Both the position numbers and the translations under genes were made by a program. Source: Myxococcaceae bacterium (lineage in GTDB: Bacteria; Myxococcota; Myxococcia; Myxococcales; Myxococcaceae). From it: a DNA stretch of 64,000 bases. Below the pieces are notes generated by a model. It worked only from the letters and a program-made list of their open reading frames with translations. It was not told the DNA's origin and did not search any database. Every line of letters begins with the position of its first letter. The stretch's first letter is position 1. The stretch lies in NCBI GenBank assembly GCA_016793095.1, contig JAEUJQ010000052.1, positions 62,001 to 126,000 of the forward strand, in the 5' to 3' direction. Shown here piece after piece: positions 37,591 through 46,840 of the stretch.

Positions 37591-39368
37591 CGCGCAACCG
37601 CCTCGTCATCGCCCTCGCCGCCGCGATGGTGGCAGGGCTGTTCTTCGTGTGGGCGCGACCACCCCGTCAGGCGCCCGCGACGTGGCGCTGGCCGGCGTCG
37701 AGGGTGGCTCGCTACCAGCTCCACCTCGAGGGCGAGTCCGCCGTGCCTTCGCCTGACGGCCAGGGAACGCTCGGCGGGGCGCTGAAGATGGACGGCGTGC
37801 TCGAGCTCGCGCGGCTGTCAGACGAGCCCCCGCGCCTGTCGCTGCGCCTCGTGTCGCTGGACCGGGCGACGATGACGTTGTTCGGCGCGCCGGCCATGGA
37901 GGATCTCGACGGACTCCGGGCGGCCCTCATCGGCCCCACCGCGGTGCTCACCCTGTTCCCGACGGGCGACGTGAAGCAGGTCGCGTTCTCCGAGGGCGCT
38001 CCGACGCTGTTCGAGACGACCGCGCAGACGCTGGTGAGCGAGCTCCAGCACCCGACGCGCGACGAGGCTGCGTACACGCTCGTCGAGACGACGACCCGAG
38101 GGACTGCTGAGGCGCGCTGGCTGCGTGAGGGCTCGACCCTGCTCCGCACCCGCACGACGTACTTCAGCCTCACGAACTTCGGCGGCGTGCGGGCGGCCGA
38201 CGTCGAGGCCCAGAGCCGCTTCGAGTTCGACGCCGACGGTGTGCTGCGAAGCCTCGACGCCGAAGAGACGCTCGTCGGGCGCGCCCCGGACACGGGTGCG
38301 AAGAGTCGGCTGATCGTCCGCCTCACCCCGCTGTCCGTCGAGACGCGGGCCGGCCTCACCGCCCCCACCACCACGGCCGTGGCTCCCCTTGGCGAGCTGA
38401 AGCCGCCCCGTGACGCGCGGGAGCAGATGCTCGCCCAACGCGTCGCAGGCCTCGATCGACAGGGCCTCGTGAAGGGGCTCGCTGACTTCGCCGCTTCGGC
38501 GGGAGAAGGCGGCCTCGGGGCGTTCATGGCGCGAGCGTCGGGGCTGCTCCTGCAGCAACCCGGCCTGTGCGCCGACGTCGTCGCCTGGGCACGCGAGCCG
38601 AACCGCACAGCCCGGGAGCGGGAGTTCGCCCTCGAGGTGCTGGCCGCGGCGGGCTCTCCCCGGGCGCAGGCGGCGATGCTCGAGCTGCTTGGGGACGAGG
38701 CCAGCACACCACCCCAGGTGCAGCGGCTGTCGCTGCTCCAGACGCCCACCGTCGAGACTGGCCGGTTCGTCGAGGCGCGGTGGAAGCAGGCGGTGGGCGA
38801 TGCACGCGAGACGCTCGGGCTCACTCTCGGCGCGGTGAGCGGCCAGCTCGCGCGCGCCGGCCACCCCGACGAGGCAGGCGCGATGGCCGACGCGCTCGCG
38901 ACCGGCCTGCGAACAGCGCCCACCAACCGGGAGCGCCTGGGGCTCACCTTCGCCCTCGGCAACGCCGGGCTCGAGTCGCACCTCGACGTCGTGCTCGCGC
39001 AGACCGGCGACGGAGATCCGAAGGTGCGCATGGCCGCGCTCCACGCCCTGAGGAAGACGCCGACGCCAGCGGCGCACCTCGCGCTTCAAGCGGCGCTCTC
39101 GGACGAATCGCTCGAGGTGGCCCGCACAGCGGTCACCACGCTGGGCCTCATCCCCACCTCTCCGGACGACCGGGTCGCCGTGATGGCCGCCGTGCGCGCT
39201 GGCCACGTGAAGCTCACCGCCGCGCCGCTCGTGCTGAACGTGCTCGAGCCGCACGTCGCGACCGACCCATCGGTGCGCCCCTTCCTCGTGTGGCTCGCCG
39301 CCATCCCCGGCCTCGACGCCCCGATCCGCCGTCGCATCACCACCATGCTGAACCCGGAGTCGAACTGA
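37587..39368 (+). CDS. HEAT-repeat exported protein, vitellogenin-like layout
   Basis: A 593-residue protein with an N-terminal signal or anchor (MTRNRLVIALAAAMVAGLFFV). Residues about 30-260 are a beta domain beginning RYQLHLEGE and containing FPTGDVKQVAF. Residues about 300-593 are helical HEAT-like repeats (DGDPKVRMAALHALRKTPTP, DESLEVARTAVTTLGLIP). A beta-barrel-like sheet followed by a helical repeat domain is the order of lipid-transfer proteins of the vitellogenin family, but I cannot show homology. Translationally coupled at both ends: ATGA with the previous gene and TGATG with the next. Confidence 0.6.
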   Translation: MTRNRLVIALAAAMVAGLFFVWARPPRQAPATWRWPASRVARYQLHLEGESAVPSPDGQGTLGGALKMDGVLELARLSDEPPRLSLRLVSLDRATMTLFGAPAMEDLDGLRAALIGPTAVLTLFPTGDVKQVAFSEGAPTLFETTAQTLVSELQHPTRDEAAYTLVETTTRGTAEARWLREGSTLLRTRTTYFSLTNFGGVRAADVEAQSRFEFDADGVLRSLDAEETLVGRAPDTGAKSRLIVRLTPLSVETRAGLTAPTTTAVAPLGELKPPRDAREQMLAQRVAGLDRQGLVKGLADFAASAGEGGLGAFMARASGLLLQQPGLCADVVAWAREPNRTAREREFALEVLAAAGSPRAQAAMLELLGDEASTPPQVQRLSLLQTPTVETGRFVEARWKQAVGDARETLGLTLGAVSGQLARAGHPDEAGAMADALATGLRTAPTNRERLGLTFALGNAGLESHLDVVLAQTGDGDPKVRMAALHALRKTPTPAAHLALQAALSDESLEVARTAVTTLGLIPTSPDDRVAVMAAVRAGHVKLTAAPLVLNVLEPHVATDPSVRPFLVWLAAIPGLDAPIRRRITTMLNPESN

Positions 39369-41425
39369 TGAAGCGCGTCCTCCTGCTCTCGCTCGTGGTG
39401 TTCGGTGCGGCCTCGTGCGTCGTCGATCGGCCGCCGTGCACCCCGCAGAACTGCCCCGGCTGCTGCGACGAGGCCGACGTGTGCCATCAGGGCGACAGGG
39501 TGGACTTCTGTGGCCTCCAGGGAGGCGCCTGCCTCAACTGCTCGCCCTCGGTCTGCAAGGCGAACGGCGAGTGTTTCGAGCTGCAGGACTTCCTCGACAG
39601 CGGCACGCCCGACGCGAACTTCTTCGTGTACGAGCCCGACGCATCGATCGCGACGGACGCGGGCCAGTCGGATGCAGGCGTGAGCGACGCCGGACCGGGG
39701 GACGCGGGGCTGACCGACGCCGGACCGGGTGACGCGGGGCTGCTCGACGCCGGCCTTCTCGACGCGGGAGCGCCCACCGACGCAGGCACCGTGACCGACG
39801 CCGGCCGACCCGATGCAGGCACGATGGACGGAGGCGTGCTGGACGCGGGTCGGCCCGATGCCGGGGCATTCGACGCTGGCGTCCTCGACGCGGGCCGCCC
39901 TGACGCAGGTGGCCCTGTCGACGCGGGCTGCCTGCCCGTCGACAAGTGGGTCGACCCGGTGAATGGCCTCGACACCAACTCCGGCACCCAGGCGAGCCCG
40001 TATCGCTCGGTCCGCCGCGCGGCGATGGCGACGACGTGCGGCACCATCTGGCTCGAAGATGGCATCTACGGCCCGGACGAGGGCTCGACCAGCCCCATCG
40101 TGCTGGGCGCGCTCAACGCCACGCTCACGGTGCGCGCGGTGCACCCGCGCATGGCCATCTGGGGCACCGGCAACACGACCGCGCCCTTCCGGCCCCTGGC
40201 CGTGCAGCGGGGCACCGTCACCTTCCAGGACTTCGAGTGCTTCGTGCCCAACTGCTTCAACTTCCAGGCGCTCGCGGCGGCCAACGTGACGCTCAGGGGC
40301 GTCACCTTCCGCGGACTGAGGGACGTGAACTGGTCGTGGATGGTGTTCGCCAACTCGGTGGGTGGCCCGCTGCGCATCACCGTCGAGCCCGACGGCGTGC
40401 CCTCGTACTGTCTGCCCGGGCCGACGATGAACGACCGCGTCGGCGGGTGGATCGAGCTTCGCGGGGACACGCACCTCACCATCAACGGCGGCGCGTGCGA
40501 CGGCTTCGGCTTCGCGAACCAGCCGGCCTCGCTGCTCGGTGTGCTCGACCCGGCGGCGCGGCTCTTCCTCAACAGCGTCACCCTGCGCGGCGCGCCGGCG
40601 GCGATGTTCGCGAACTCGCCGGTGGCGTTCGTCGACCTCATTCGCGGCGAGGCCACCATCGTCGACAGCCTGCTCGAGGCGACGGCGGGCAACCGGCACG
40701 TGCTCGGCGTGCGGCTCGGCCTCGAGCAGAGCCTCACCGCTGCGCCGCGTCTCACGCTGACGAACAGCACCGTTCGCGGCATGTCGTCCCCCACGGCCGA
40801 CGCCGCGCACGCGGTGTGGCTCGACCGCCTGGGGCAGAACGACCAGGGCCACGTCTTCGTCACCATCACCGGCGGCGCGCTCGAGAACTGCCGGGGCGGC
40901 GTGCTGCTGCGCTCGGGCATCGGCGGCACCGCGCACCTGACGATGACGGGCACGGCGGTGCGCAACATGCTCGAGCCCGGCGTGCGCATCGCGCAGTTCA
41001 CCAGCTCCGACGTGGCCATCGACGGGGTGACGTTCGAGAACAACGAGCGGGGCCTCAGCCTGCTGGGCCCGGCGGCGGCGCACCAGCTTCGCGTGCGCAG
41101 CTCGACCTTCACGTCGAACAGCATCACGGGGGCGTACCTCGAAGGCGGCGCGGCGGCGGTGTTCGACCTCGGCACGCTCACCTCACCGGGCAACAACGTC
41201 TTCTCGGGCACGTCGACGGCCCACCTCTCGGCGACGACGGGCGCGATGCCCATCGTCTTCGCGGTGGGCAACACCTGGGCGCCGAACCAGCAGGGCGCCG
41301 ACGCGATGGGGCAGTACGTCGCGATGGGCAACGGCGGCGTACTCGAGTTCGTGGGGCCGACGTCGGGGCAGAACGTGCGCGCTGCGAACGCCGGCGCACG
41401 GGTGCGGGTGGCCGAGAACCCGTGA
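39368..41425 (+). CDS. Asp-Ala-Gly-repeat lipoprotein with beta-helix
   Basis: A 685-residue predicted lipoprotein (signal MKRVLLLSLVVFGAASC). The mature N-terminus has a Cys-rich patch (CTPQNCPGCCDEADVC). Residues about 95-195 are a low-complexity run of DAG units, a spacer common in myxobacterial lipoproteins and likely extended. The C-terminal 480 residues have right-handed parallel beta-helix (PbH1) rhythm: DPVNGLDTNSGTQASPYRSV is a typical start, with later rungs NVTLRGVTFRGL and SSDVAIDGVTFENNERGLSL. Such domains bind or cleave polysaccharide; no catalytic residues are evident, so binding is as likely. Coupled by one base to the HEAT gene. Confidence 0.75.
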   Translation: MKRVLLLSLVVFGAASCVVDRPPCTPQNCPGCCDEADVCHQGDRVDFCGLQGGACLNCSPSVCKANGECFELQDFLDSGTPDANFFVYEPDASIATDAGQSDAGVSDAGPGDAGLTDAGPGDAGLLDAGLLDAGAPTDAGTVTDAGRPDAGTMDGGVLDAGRPDAGAFDAGVLDAGRPDAGGPVDAGCLPVDKWVDPVNGLDTNSGTQASPYRSVRRAAMATTCGTIWLEDGIYGPDEGSTSPIVLGALNATLTVRAVHPRMAIWGTGNTTAPFRPLAVQRGTVTFQDFECFVPNCFNFQALAAANVTLRGVTFRGLRDVNWSWMVFANSVGGPLRITVEPDGVPSYCLPGPTMNDRVGGWIELRGDTHLTINGGACDGFGFANQPASLLGVLDPAARLFLNSVTLRGAPAAMFANSPVAFVDLIRGEATIVDSLLEATAGNRHVLGVRLGLEQSLTAAPRLTLTNSTVRGMSSPTADAAHAVWLDRLGQNDQGHVFVTITGGALENCRGGVLLRSGIGGTAHLTMTGTAVRNMLEPGVRIAQFTSSDVAIDGVTFENNERGLSLLGPAAAHQLRVRSSTFTSNSITGAYLEGGAAAVFDLGTLTSPGNNVFSGTSTAHLSATTGAMPIVFAVGNTWAPNQQGADAMGQYVAMGNGGVLEFVGPTSGQNVRAANAGARVRVAENP
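39650..39935 (+). repeat. DAG low-complexity coding tract
   Basis: About twenty Asp-Ala-Gly triplets separated by 1 to 5 variable residues. The GC-rich codons GAC GCG/GCC GG- recur without a fixed longer period, so this is a drifting microrepeat rather than a clean tandem array. Confidence 0.85.
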
Positions 41426-41620
41426 AGGACTCTCTTCGCCGCGATCTCGCCCGCCGTGGAAAACGGCGCGATGGCCACCGAGCCTCCGAGCGCGTGAACT
41501 CCCAGACGCGGCGCCGGTGGTTCCCGACCCTGATGTGACACCCCGAGGCTCGACGGGAGTCCAGGGCTGCTCGACCCGCCTCGAGCTCAAAGCGACGTCG
41601 TGGCCGAGCGCGGAGCTGCC

Positions 41621-42454
41621 TCACCTCGCCTTGATCGTGACCCCGAGCTTGTAGACCTCCTGGCTCGACCAGCCGCCGGACTTCGCGAGCTCGTTCGCCA
41701 GTGACTTGAGCCGTTCGCCGCGGGACAGGCCGGCCTCGAGCGCGGCACGAACCTCGGCTTCGGTCCAACGGGCGACGCCAGAGCGCCCATTCACCAGCAC
41801 TACGACCTCGCCGAGCACCTCGCGAGCCGACAAGGTCTGCTCGAGGGTGGACAGGGGGCCGCGCAGAAACTCCTCGTGCACCTTGGTGAGCTCGCGGGCG
41901 ACGCAGGCGGGGCGATCGCCAAGCACACTGCGGAGCAGCGAGAGTGTCTCCACCACGCGCCGCGGCGACTCGTACAGCACCAGGGTGGCGGACAGGCCGG
42001 TGACCTCCTCGAGCATGGCCCGGGCGTCGCTGGTCGTTCGTGGCAGGAACCCGAGGAAGTGAAACCGCGACGTCGGCAGGCCAGACGCCGAGAGCGCGGC
42101 CACCACGGCGGAGGGCCCGGGCACCGGCACCACCCGAAGGCCAGCGGCGACACACTCGGCGACCAGCCGTTCTCCTGGATCGCTGATGGCCGGGCTGCCC
42201 GCGTCAGAGACGAGCGCGAGTGACTCACCGTCCTTGAGCCGCTGCACGAGCGCGTCTGCGCGCTGCCCTTCCGCGAAGGCGGGCAGGCTGATGGTGGGCG
42301 TCTTCACCCCGTGCGCGTCGAGCAACACGCGGGAGTGGCGCGTGTCCTCGCAGGCGATGCAGTCGACCTGCTTCAGGACCTCGATCGCGCGGCTCGACAG
42401 ATCGCCGAGATTCCCGATGGGCGTGGCCACGAGGTACAGCGTCGAGGGCTCCAC
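41621..42454 (-). CDS. rsmI: 16S rRNA 2'-O-methyltransferase RsmI
   Basis: A 277-residue SAM-dependent methyltransferase that modifies the ribose of C1402 in 16S rRNA. Signatures: LVATPIGNLGDLSSRAI at the N-terminus, ACEDTRHSRVLL, ALVSDAGSPAISDPGERLV and VVPVPGPSAVVAALSASGLP, all diagnostic for RsmI. The C-terminus is the small lid domain. The start is uncertain: GTG 42454 gives the usual short leader (four residues before LYLV); GTG 42466 is also possible. Readings further upstream pass through a 21-bp tandem repeat and are unlikely. It is downstream of hoxX on the same strand with a 174-base gap. The 41426-41620 region after it holds no gene, only a 6-bp hairpin near 41452-41468. Confidence 0.93.
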   Translation of the reverse strand: MEPSTLYLVATPIGNLGDLSSRAIEVLKQVDCIACEDTRHSRVLLDAHGVKTPTISLPAFAEGQRADALVQRLKDGESLALVSDAGSPAISDPGERLVAECVAAGLRVVPVPGPSAVVAALSASGLPTSRFHFLGFLPRTTSDARAMLEEVTGLSATLVLYESPRRVVETLSLLRSVLGDRPACVARELTKVHEEFLRGPLSTLEQTLSAREVLGEVVVLVNGRSGVARWTEAEVRAALEAGLSRGERLKSLANELAKSGGWSSQEVYKLGVTIKAR

Positions 42455-42547
42455 GAGAGCGGGCACGACCGGTGGTGTAGCACCTCGCTTTCCCCTGCAC
42501 CCGCGATGCAGCCGGAGGCGCGCCAGCACCACCCGGCAGCTCAGGCC

Positions 42548-42599
42548 GCTCCGACGTAGGCACGGGTGGCTCCGACGTGGGCACGGGTGGCTCCGGCGC
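42548..42599. repeat. Short 21-bp tandem repeat, about 2.5 copies
   Basis: Units at 42548-42568 and 42569-42589 differ at one base, and a third partial copy runs to about 42599. The unit reads GCTCCGACGTGGGCACGGGTG. It lies in the gap between hoxX and rsmI with no gene across it, so it is probably neutral slippage or a spacer. Confidence 0.8.
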
Positions 42600-42628
42600 A
42601 CGGCTCCGCCCCTCGCAGGAGCGTCCGC

Positions 42629-44335
42629 TCACTCGCCCCGGGTCACGAGCAGCTGCTGCCGCTTCCAGGCGTCGCTGCGGTGCCGCGCGAGGTGCAGCGG
42701 CGTCCACGCATGCGGCAGACGATGCACGAAGTGGTACCGCGCGACGTGGTAGCTCGGATCGAAGCCGTAGAAGTTCAGCCTCATGCGCGCGAGCTCGGCC
42801 TCCCGGTACGCTGCCAGCGGCTTCCTCGCCTCGTCCGTCTCGCGGCGCGCGCGCTTCACGGCCAGGCGCTCGGCGAAGTCCGCAGCAGACGCCAGCGCCT
42901 GAGCCCTCGCCGTGACGGCGTCGACGAAGGCCGGCGGCGTGCCCTCGAGCACCACGTCCACCAGCCCGCGACGGCGCGCTTCGGCCGCCCCAAGCGGGAG
43001 CCGGCCCTGGGTGAGCGCCTTCGCCTCGGCGTCACCCACGCGCCTGGGCAGCAGGTACGTCCAGTACTCGGAGCCGTAGAGGTTCCCCATGTTCTTGTAG
43101 TGGGGGTTGAGGATGACGCTGTGGCGCGCGACCACCTCGTCGGTGGTGAGCGCGAGGAAACAGCCTCCGGCGCCGGCGTTGCCCTGCAGCGCGGCGATCG
43201 TCAGGTGCGAGGTGCACTCGATGACGGCGCGACACAGCTCGTCCATCGCCTCGATGTTGCGCATCGACTCGTCCGCCGGGCTCGAGGCGGCCTCGATGGC
43301 GTTGAGGTGAATGCCGTTCGACCAGAAGTCCTCACCGCCGAGCAGCACGATCACGCGGGTGGGCCGCCGGGTCGCCTCGACGAAGGCGTCTCTCAGCCGC
43401 AGGCAGTCGGCAGTGGCCATCGCGCCGTTGGAGAACTCGAAGCGGAGCAGCGCCACGTCGCCGACCTCGCGCGAGGTGATGTCGGAGCGCGAGCCGTCCC
43501 TCACGAGCGGCAGCGACGCCTGCACCACCTCGGCGGCGGGCCGCTTGAAGGGCTTCGCGTCGGGCGCGTCGGCGGACGGCTTCGTCGGCTGCGCGTGCGT
43601 CAGCCACACCGCGCCGTCCCTCGTCTCGCGCAGGACGGCGCCCGTGTCGTCCCGTCCCATCAGCGCGCCCGGAGCACCCTGCCCCTCCACGCCCGCCGCG
43701 AAGGCCCGGAACCAGTGAAGGTCGAGGGCCTCGTCCAGCACGCCCGGGCTCGAGTCCGACGCGCGCAGCTTGCGCAGGACGGTCGCGGTGTCGTCAGTCG
43801 TCCAGTCGATGCGGCGCTGCGCCTGACGCATCAACGGGCGCGACACCGCGCGCGCCTCGCTCTGCGGGCGGGGAGACTCCCTCGCGTCGAGCTTCGCCAG
43901 CGCCTCTGCCACGGCCGCGGACGCGGCCTCGGTCACCTCGTTCCGGTACAAGCTGCTCTTCGTCGCCTCGCGCATCGGGAAGGTGCGCGACGCCCACACG
44001 GGACCGCCGTCCATCACCTCGTTCGCCTGCAGCACCGTGACGCCCCACTCGGGCACCCCCTCGAGGATCGCCCAGTCGAGCGACGACGGCCCGCGATCGC
44101 CGACGGGCCCGGGGTGCACCACCAGGCAGGGCACCTTCCGCCACACCGCCTCGGGAAGGGCGCGCTTGAGGAACGACGCTACCACCACGTCAGGCCGGAA
44201 CAGGGCCACCGCCTCGAGGGTGACGGGGTCGGCGATGTCGAGCTCGAGCGAGACGTCGTGGCCGCCGGCGGTCAGATCGACCCACAGCCGCTGCGTGAGG
44301 CTGTTGAACGCGTGCGCCAGCAGCAGAACGCGCAT
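42629..44335 (-). CDS. hoxX: Hydrogenase maturation protein HoxX
   Basis: A 568-residue two-domain protein. The N-terminal half is formyltransferase-like with the signature HPGPVGDRGPSSLDWAI (74-90). The C-terminal half is an enoyl-CoA hydratase/crotonase fold with ALQGNAGAGGCFLALTTDEV and YKNMGNLYGSEYWTYLLPRR. HoxX makes the active-site CO ligand of some [NiFe] hydrogenases from formyl-tetrahydrofolate through formyl-CoA, allowing maturation in air (known from Aquifex and Ralstonia). The start at 44335 is one base after the hypE stop. The gene ends the hypC-D-E-hoxX operon. Confidence 0.93.
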   Translation of the reverse strand: MRVLLLAHAFNSLTQRLWVDLTAGGHDVSLELDIADPVTLEAVALFRPDVVVASFLKRALPEAVWRKVPCLVVHPGPVGDRGPSSLDWAILEGVPEWGVTVLQANEVMDGGPVWASRTFPMREATKSSLYRNEVTEAASAAVAEALAKLDARESPRPQSEARAVSRPLMRQAQRRIDWTTDDTATVLRKLRASDSSPGVLDEALDLHWFRAFAAGVEGQGAPGALMGRDDTGAVLRETRDGAVWLTHAQPTKPSADAPDAKPFKRPAAEVVQASLPLVRDGSRSDITSREVGDVALLRFEFSNGAMATADCLRLRDAFVEATRRPTRVIVLLGGEDFWSNGIHLNAIEAASSPADESMRNIEAMDELCRAVIECTSHLTIAALQGNAGAGGCFLALTTDEVVARHSVILNPHYKNMGNLYGSEYWTYLLPRRVGDAEAKALTQGRLPLGAAEARRRGLVDVVLEGTPPAFVDAVTARAQALASAADFAERLAVKRARRETDEARKPLAAYREAELARMRLNFYGFDPSYHVARYHFVHRLPHAWTPLHLARHRSDAWKRQQLLVTRGE

Positions 44336-44336
44336 G

Positions 44337-45386
44337 TCAGCAGATGCGCGGGAGCTGCTCCCCCGCCAGCCAGTCCACGATGCGCTTGCCGCCGAACACC
44401 GTCTCCATCTGCACGAAGCAGTTCGGGTCCTCGTGCACGGCGCCGATGACGGCGGCCTGGCGACCCAGCGGGTGCTCCTTCATCGCGACGAGCAGCGCGT
44501 CGGCGTCGGCGGGCGCGCAGAGGACGAGCAGCTTGCCCTCGTTGGCGACGTTGAGCGGATCGAGCCCGAGGAACTCGCACGCCGCCTTCACCTCCTGCCT
44601 CACGGGGATCGCGGCTTCCCGAATCAGCATGCCCACCTTCGACTGGCGGGCGATCTCGTTGAGCGTCGCGGCGACTCCTCCCCGCGTCGGATCGCGCAGC
44701 ACGTGAACGTCAGGCGCCACCTTCACCAGCCGCTCCACCAGGGTGTGCAGCGCCGCCGTGTCCGACTCGAGCGTCGTCGAGAACCCGAGGCTCTCGCGCT
44801 GCGCCATGATCGCCACCCCGTGGTCGCCGATGCTGCCCGAGCAGAGGATCCGGTCACCGGGCCGCGCGCGATCACCCGACGGGCTCACGCCCTCTGGCAC
44901 CACGCCGACGCCGGTGGTCGTGATGAAGACGCCGTCGCCCTTGCCCTGCTCCACCACCTTCGTGTCGCCGGTGACGATGGGCACGCCGGCCTCCATCGAC
45001 GCCTTCGCCATCGAGCGCACGATGCGGCGCAGGTCGGCGAGCGGGAAGCCCTCTTCCAGCACGAAGCTCGCGGCGAGATAGAGCGGCCGCGCGCCCGCCG
45101 TCGCCACGTCGTTGATGGTGCCGTGCACCGACAGGCAGCCGATGTCGCCGCCGGGGAAGAAGAGGGGCGAGACGACGTGCGCGTCGGTGGCCATCACCAG
45201 CCGGCCCTTCGGCACCTCGAAGACGGCCTGATCGTTCTGCTGCCGCAGGTACTCGTTGTCGAAGTTGGCGATGAAGAGCTCTTCGATGAGCTGGGCCATC
45301 GAGCGCCCGCCCGAGCCGTGAGTCAGATCGACGCGACCCGAGGTGAAGTCGATGGGGCGCATGGAGCCGGGGCGCAGTGGCTTCAT
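44337..45386 (-). CDS. hypE: Hydrogenase cyanide-ligand synthesis protein HypE
   Basis: A 349-residue AIR-synthase-like protein. It has the HGSGGRSM start of the family, the GDTKVVEQGKGDGVFI core, and the essential C-terminal PRIC with the thiocarbamoylated Cys as the last residue. With HypF (not in this window) it converts carbamoyl phosphate into the cyanide ligand, which HypCD transfers to iron. The ATG overlaps the hypD stop by four bases (ATGA). The intact PRIC tail indicates a working enzyme. Confidence 0.97.
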   Translation of the reverse strand: MKPLRPGSMRPIDFTSGRVDLTHGSGGRSMAQLIEELFIANFDNEYLRQQNDQAVFEVPKGRLVMATDAHVVSPLFFPGGDIGCLSVHGTINDVATAGARPLYLAASFVLEEGFPLADLRRIVRSMAKASMEAGVPIVTGDTKVVEQGKGDGVFITTTGVGVVPEGVSPSGDRARPGDRILCSGSIGDHGVAIMAQRESLGFSTTLESDTAALHTLVERLVKVAPDVHVLRDPTRGGVAATLNEIARQSKVGMLIREAAIPVRQEVKAACEFLGLDPLNVANEGKLLVLCAPADADALLVAMKEHPLGRQAAVIGAVHEDPNCFVQMETVFGGKRIVDWLAGEQLPRIC

Positions 45387-46525
45387 GGGCCCGCCTCCGC
45401 CTCCGCGTCACGAAAGCGGCCGTAGGTGTAGTGCGCGGCACACGCGCCCTCTGACGACACCATGCATGAGCCCATGGGGTTCTCCGGCGTGCAGACGGTC
45501 GCGAACAGCTTGCAGTCCTGCGGTCGCTTGAGCCCCCGCAGGATCGCGCCGCACTCGCAGGCCTTGTTGTCCGCCACCGACTTCGTCTCGATGCCGAAGC
45601 GCACCTCAGCGTCGAACCCGCGGAGCGCGTCCTTGATCCGCAGCGCGCTGTACGGCACCGCGCGCAGCCCACGCCACTCGAACGACTTCCTCAGCTCGAA
45701 GACCTGCGCCACGAGCGCCTGGGCCTTCAGGTTGCCCTGGGGCGTCACCGCGCGGGTGAACTCGTTCTCGACCTCTGCGCGCCCCTCGTTGAGCTGCCGC
45801 ACCAGCATCAGCACCGCCTGCATCACGTCGAGCGGCTCGAAGCCGGCGATCACGACGGGCTTGCGGTATTCGGTCGCGAAGTGCTCGTACGGCTGGCTGC
45901 CGATGACGACCGACACGTGCGCCGGGCCGATGAAGGCGTCGAGCGGCACCGTGCCGTGCTCGCGCACCTCGGGGCTCTCGAGGATGTGGGCGATGGCGGC
46001 GGGCGTGAGCACGTGGTTGCAGAAGACGGTGAAGTTGGCGAGGCCCAGCCGCTGCGCCTCGAGAATGGCCACCGCCGTCGGCGGGGTCGTCGTCTCGAAG
46101 CCGATCGCGAAGAAGACGACCTGCCGGTCCGGGTTGTCCTGAGCGAGCTTCACCGCGTCCGCGCTCGAGTACACCATGCGCACGTCAGCGCCCTGCGCCC
46201 TCGCCTTCATGAGCGAGAGGCCCTTCGAGGCGGGCACGCGCAGGCAGTCGGCGTAGGTCGCGAGGATGACCTTCTGGTTCAACGCGAGGGCGATGGCGTC
46301 GTCCACCCGGCCGATCGGCAGCACGCACACCGGGCACCCCGGCCCGTGGATGAGGCGGATGTTCTTCGGCAGCAGGTCGGCGATGCCGTACCTGGAGATC
46401 GCGTGCGTGTGACCGCCACAGAACTCCATGAGGTGGTATCGGCGCGTCGGGTCCACCTCCCGCGCGATGGTGGCCGCGACCGCTCGGGCGACGCCGCCGT
46501 CGCGGAATTCGTCGATGTACTTCAC
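45383..46525 (-). CDS. hypD: Hydrogenase maturation scaffold HypD
   Basis: A 380-residue iron-sulfur protein. It has CGGHTH at 36-41, GPGCPVC at 61-67 with the redox cysteines, ASKGLSL, GFETTTP and a C-terminal cysteine cluster (ACECGAIL, CKLFATVC, GSCMVSSEGAC) for the [4Fe-4S] centre. HypD and HypC hold the iron while CO and cyanide are added. It starts with GTG at 46525, overlapping the hypC stop by four bases. All hallmark motifs are intact. Confidence 0.97.
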   Translation of the reverse strand: MKYIDEFRDGGVARAVAATIAREVDPTRRYHLMEFCGGHTHAISRYGIADLLPKNIRLIHGPGCPVCVLPIGRVDDAIALALNQKVILATYADCLRVPASKGLSLMKARAQGADVRMVYSSADAVKLAQDNPDRQVVFFAIGFETTTPPTAVAILEAQRLGLANFTVFCNHVLTPAAIAHILESPEVREHGTVPLDAFIGPAHVSVVIGSQPYEHFATEYRKPVVIAGFEPLDVMQAVLMLVRQLNEGRAEVENEFTRAVTPQGNLKAQALVAQVFELRKSFEWRGLRAVPYSALRIKDALRGFDAEVRFGIETKSVADNKACECGAILRGLKRPQDCKLFATVCTPENPMGSCMVSSEGACAAHYTYGRFRDAEAEAGP

Positions 46526-46746
46526 GTGGGAGGCGCTCCAGCTGCCGCGATGGCCTCGAGCGTCTTCTGGGCCTCGTCGCGATCCAGCTTCTGCAGGGCG
46601 TAGCCAACGTGAAGGATGACGTAGTCACCCACCGCGACGTCTTCGACGAGGGCCAACGAGATGTCCTTGCGCACACCGCCCATGTCGACGGTGGCAACAT
46701 CTCCGGGGAGCAGCGCGACCACCTGGACGGGGATGGCAAGGCACAT
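46522..46746 (-). CDS. hypC: Hydrogenase maturation chaperone HypC
   Basis: A 74-residue HypC/HupF protein. It begins MCLAIP with the essential Cys 2, followed by [15 protein letters not shown] and [13 protein letters not shown], the OB-like core of the family. It delivers the Fe(CO)(CN)2 unit from HypD to the hydrogenase large subunit. It is the first gene of hypC-hypD-hypE-hoxX. The 94-base gap to the divergent collagen-like gene must contain both promoters; no clear boxes are visible. No hypA, hypB, hypF or hydrogenase genes lie in the window. Confidence 0.96.
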   Translation of the reverse strand: MCLAIPVQVVALLPGDVATVDMGGVRKDISLALVEDVAVGDYVILHVGYALQKLDRDEAQKTLEAIAAAGAPPT

Positions 46747-46840
46747 GTGGGGCTGCCAAGCATGTCACAGCCGCGGCTGGGGGCGCATGGCTTGCGTGGC
46801 CGGGTTGCACTTCGGGTCGCCGACCAGGGTCGTACCGACG

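Noticed and set aside
41452-41468. 6-bp hairpin after the beta-helix lipoprotein gene
   Set aside because: No T tract follows; a Rho-independent terminator cannot be claimed.
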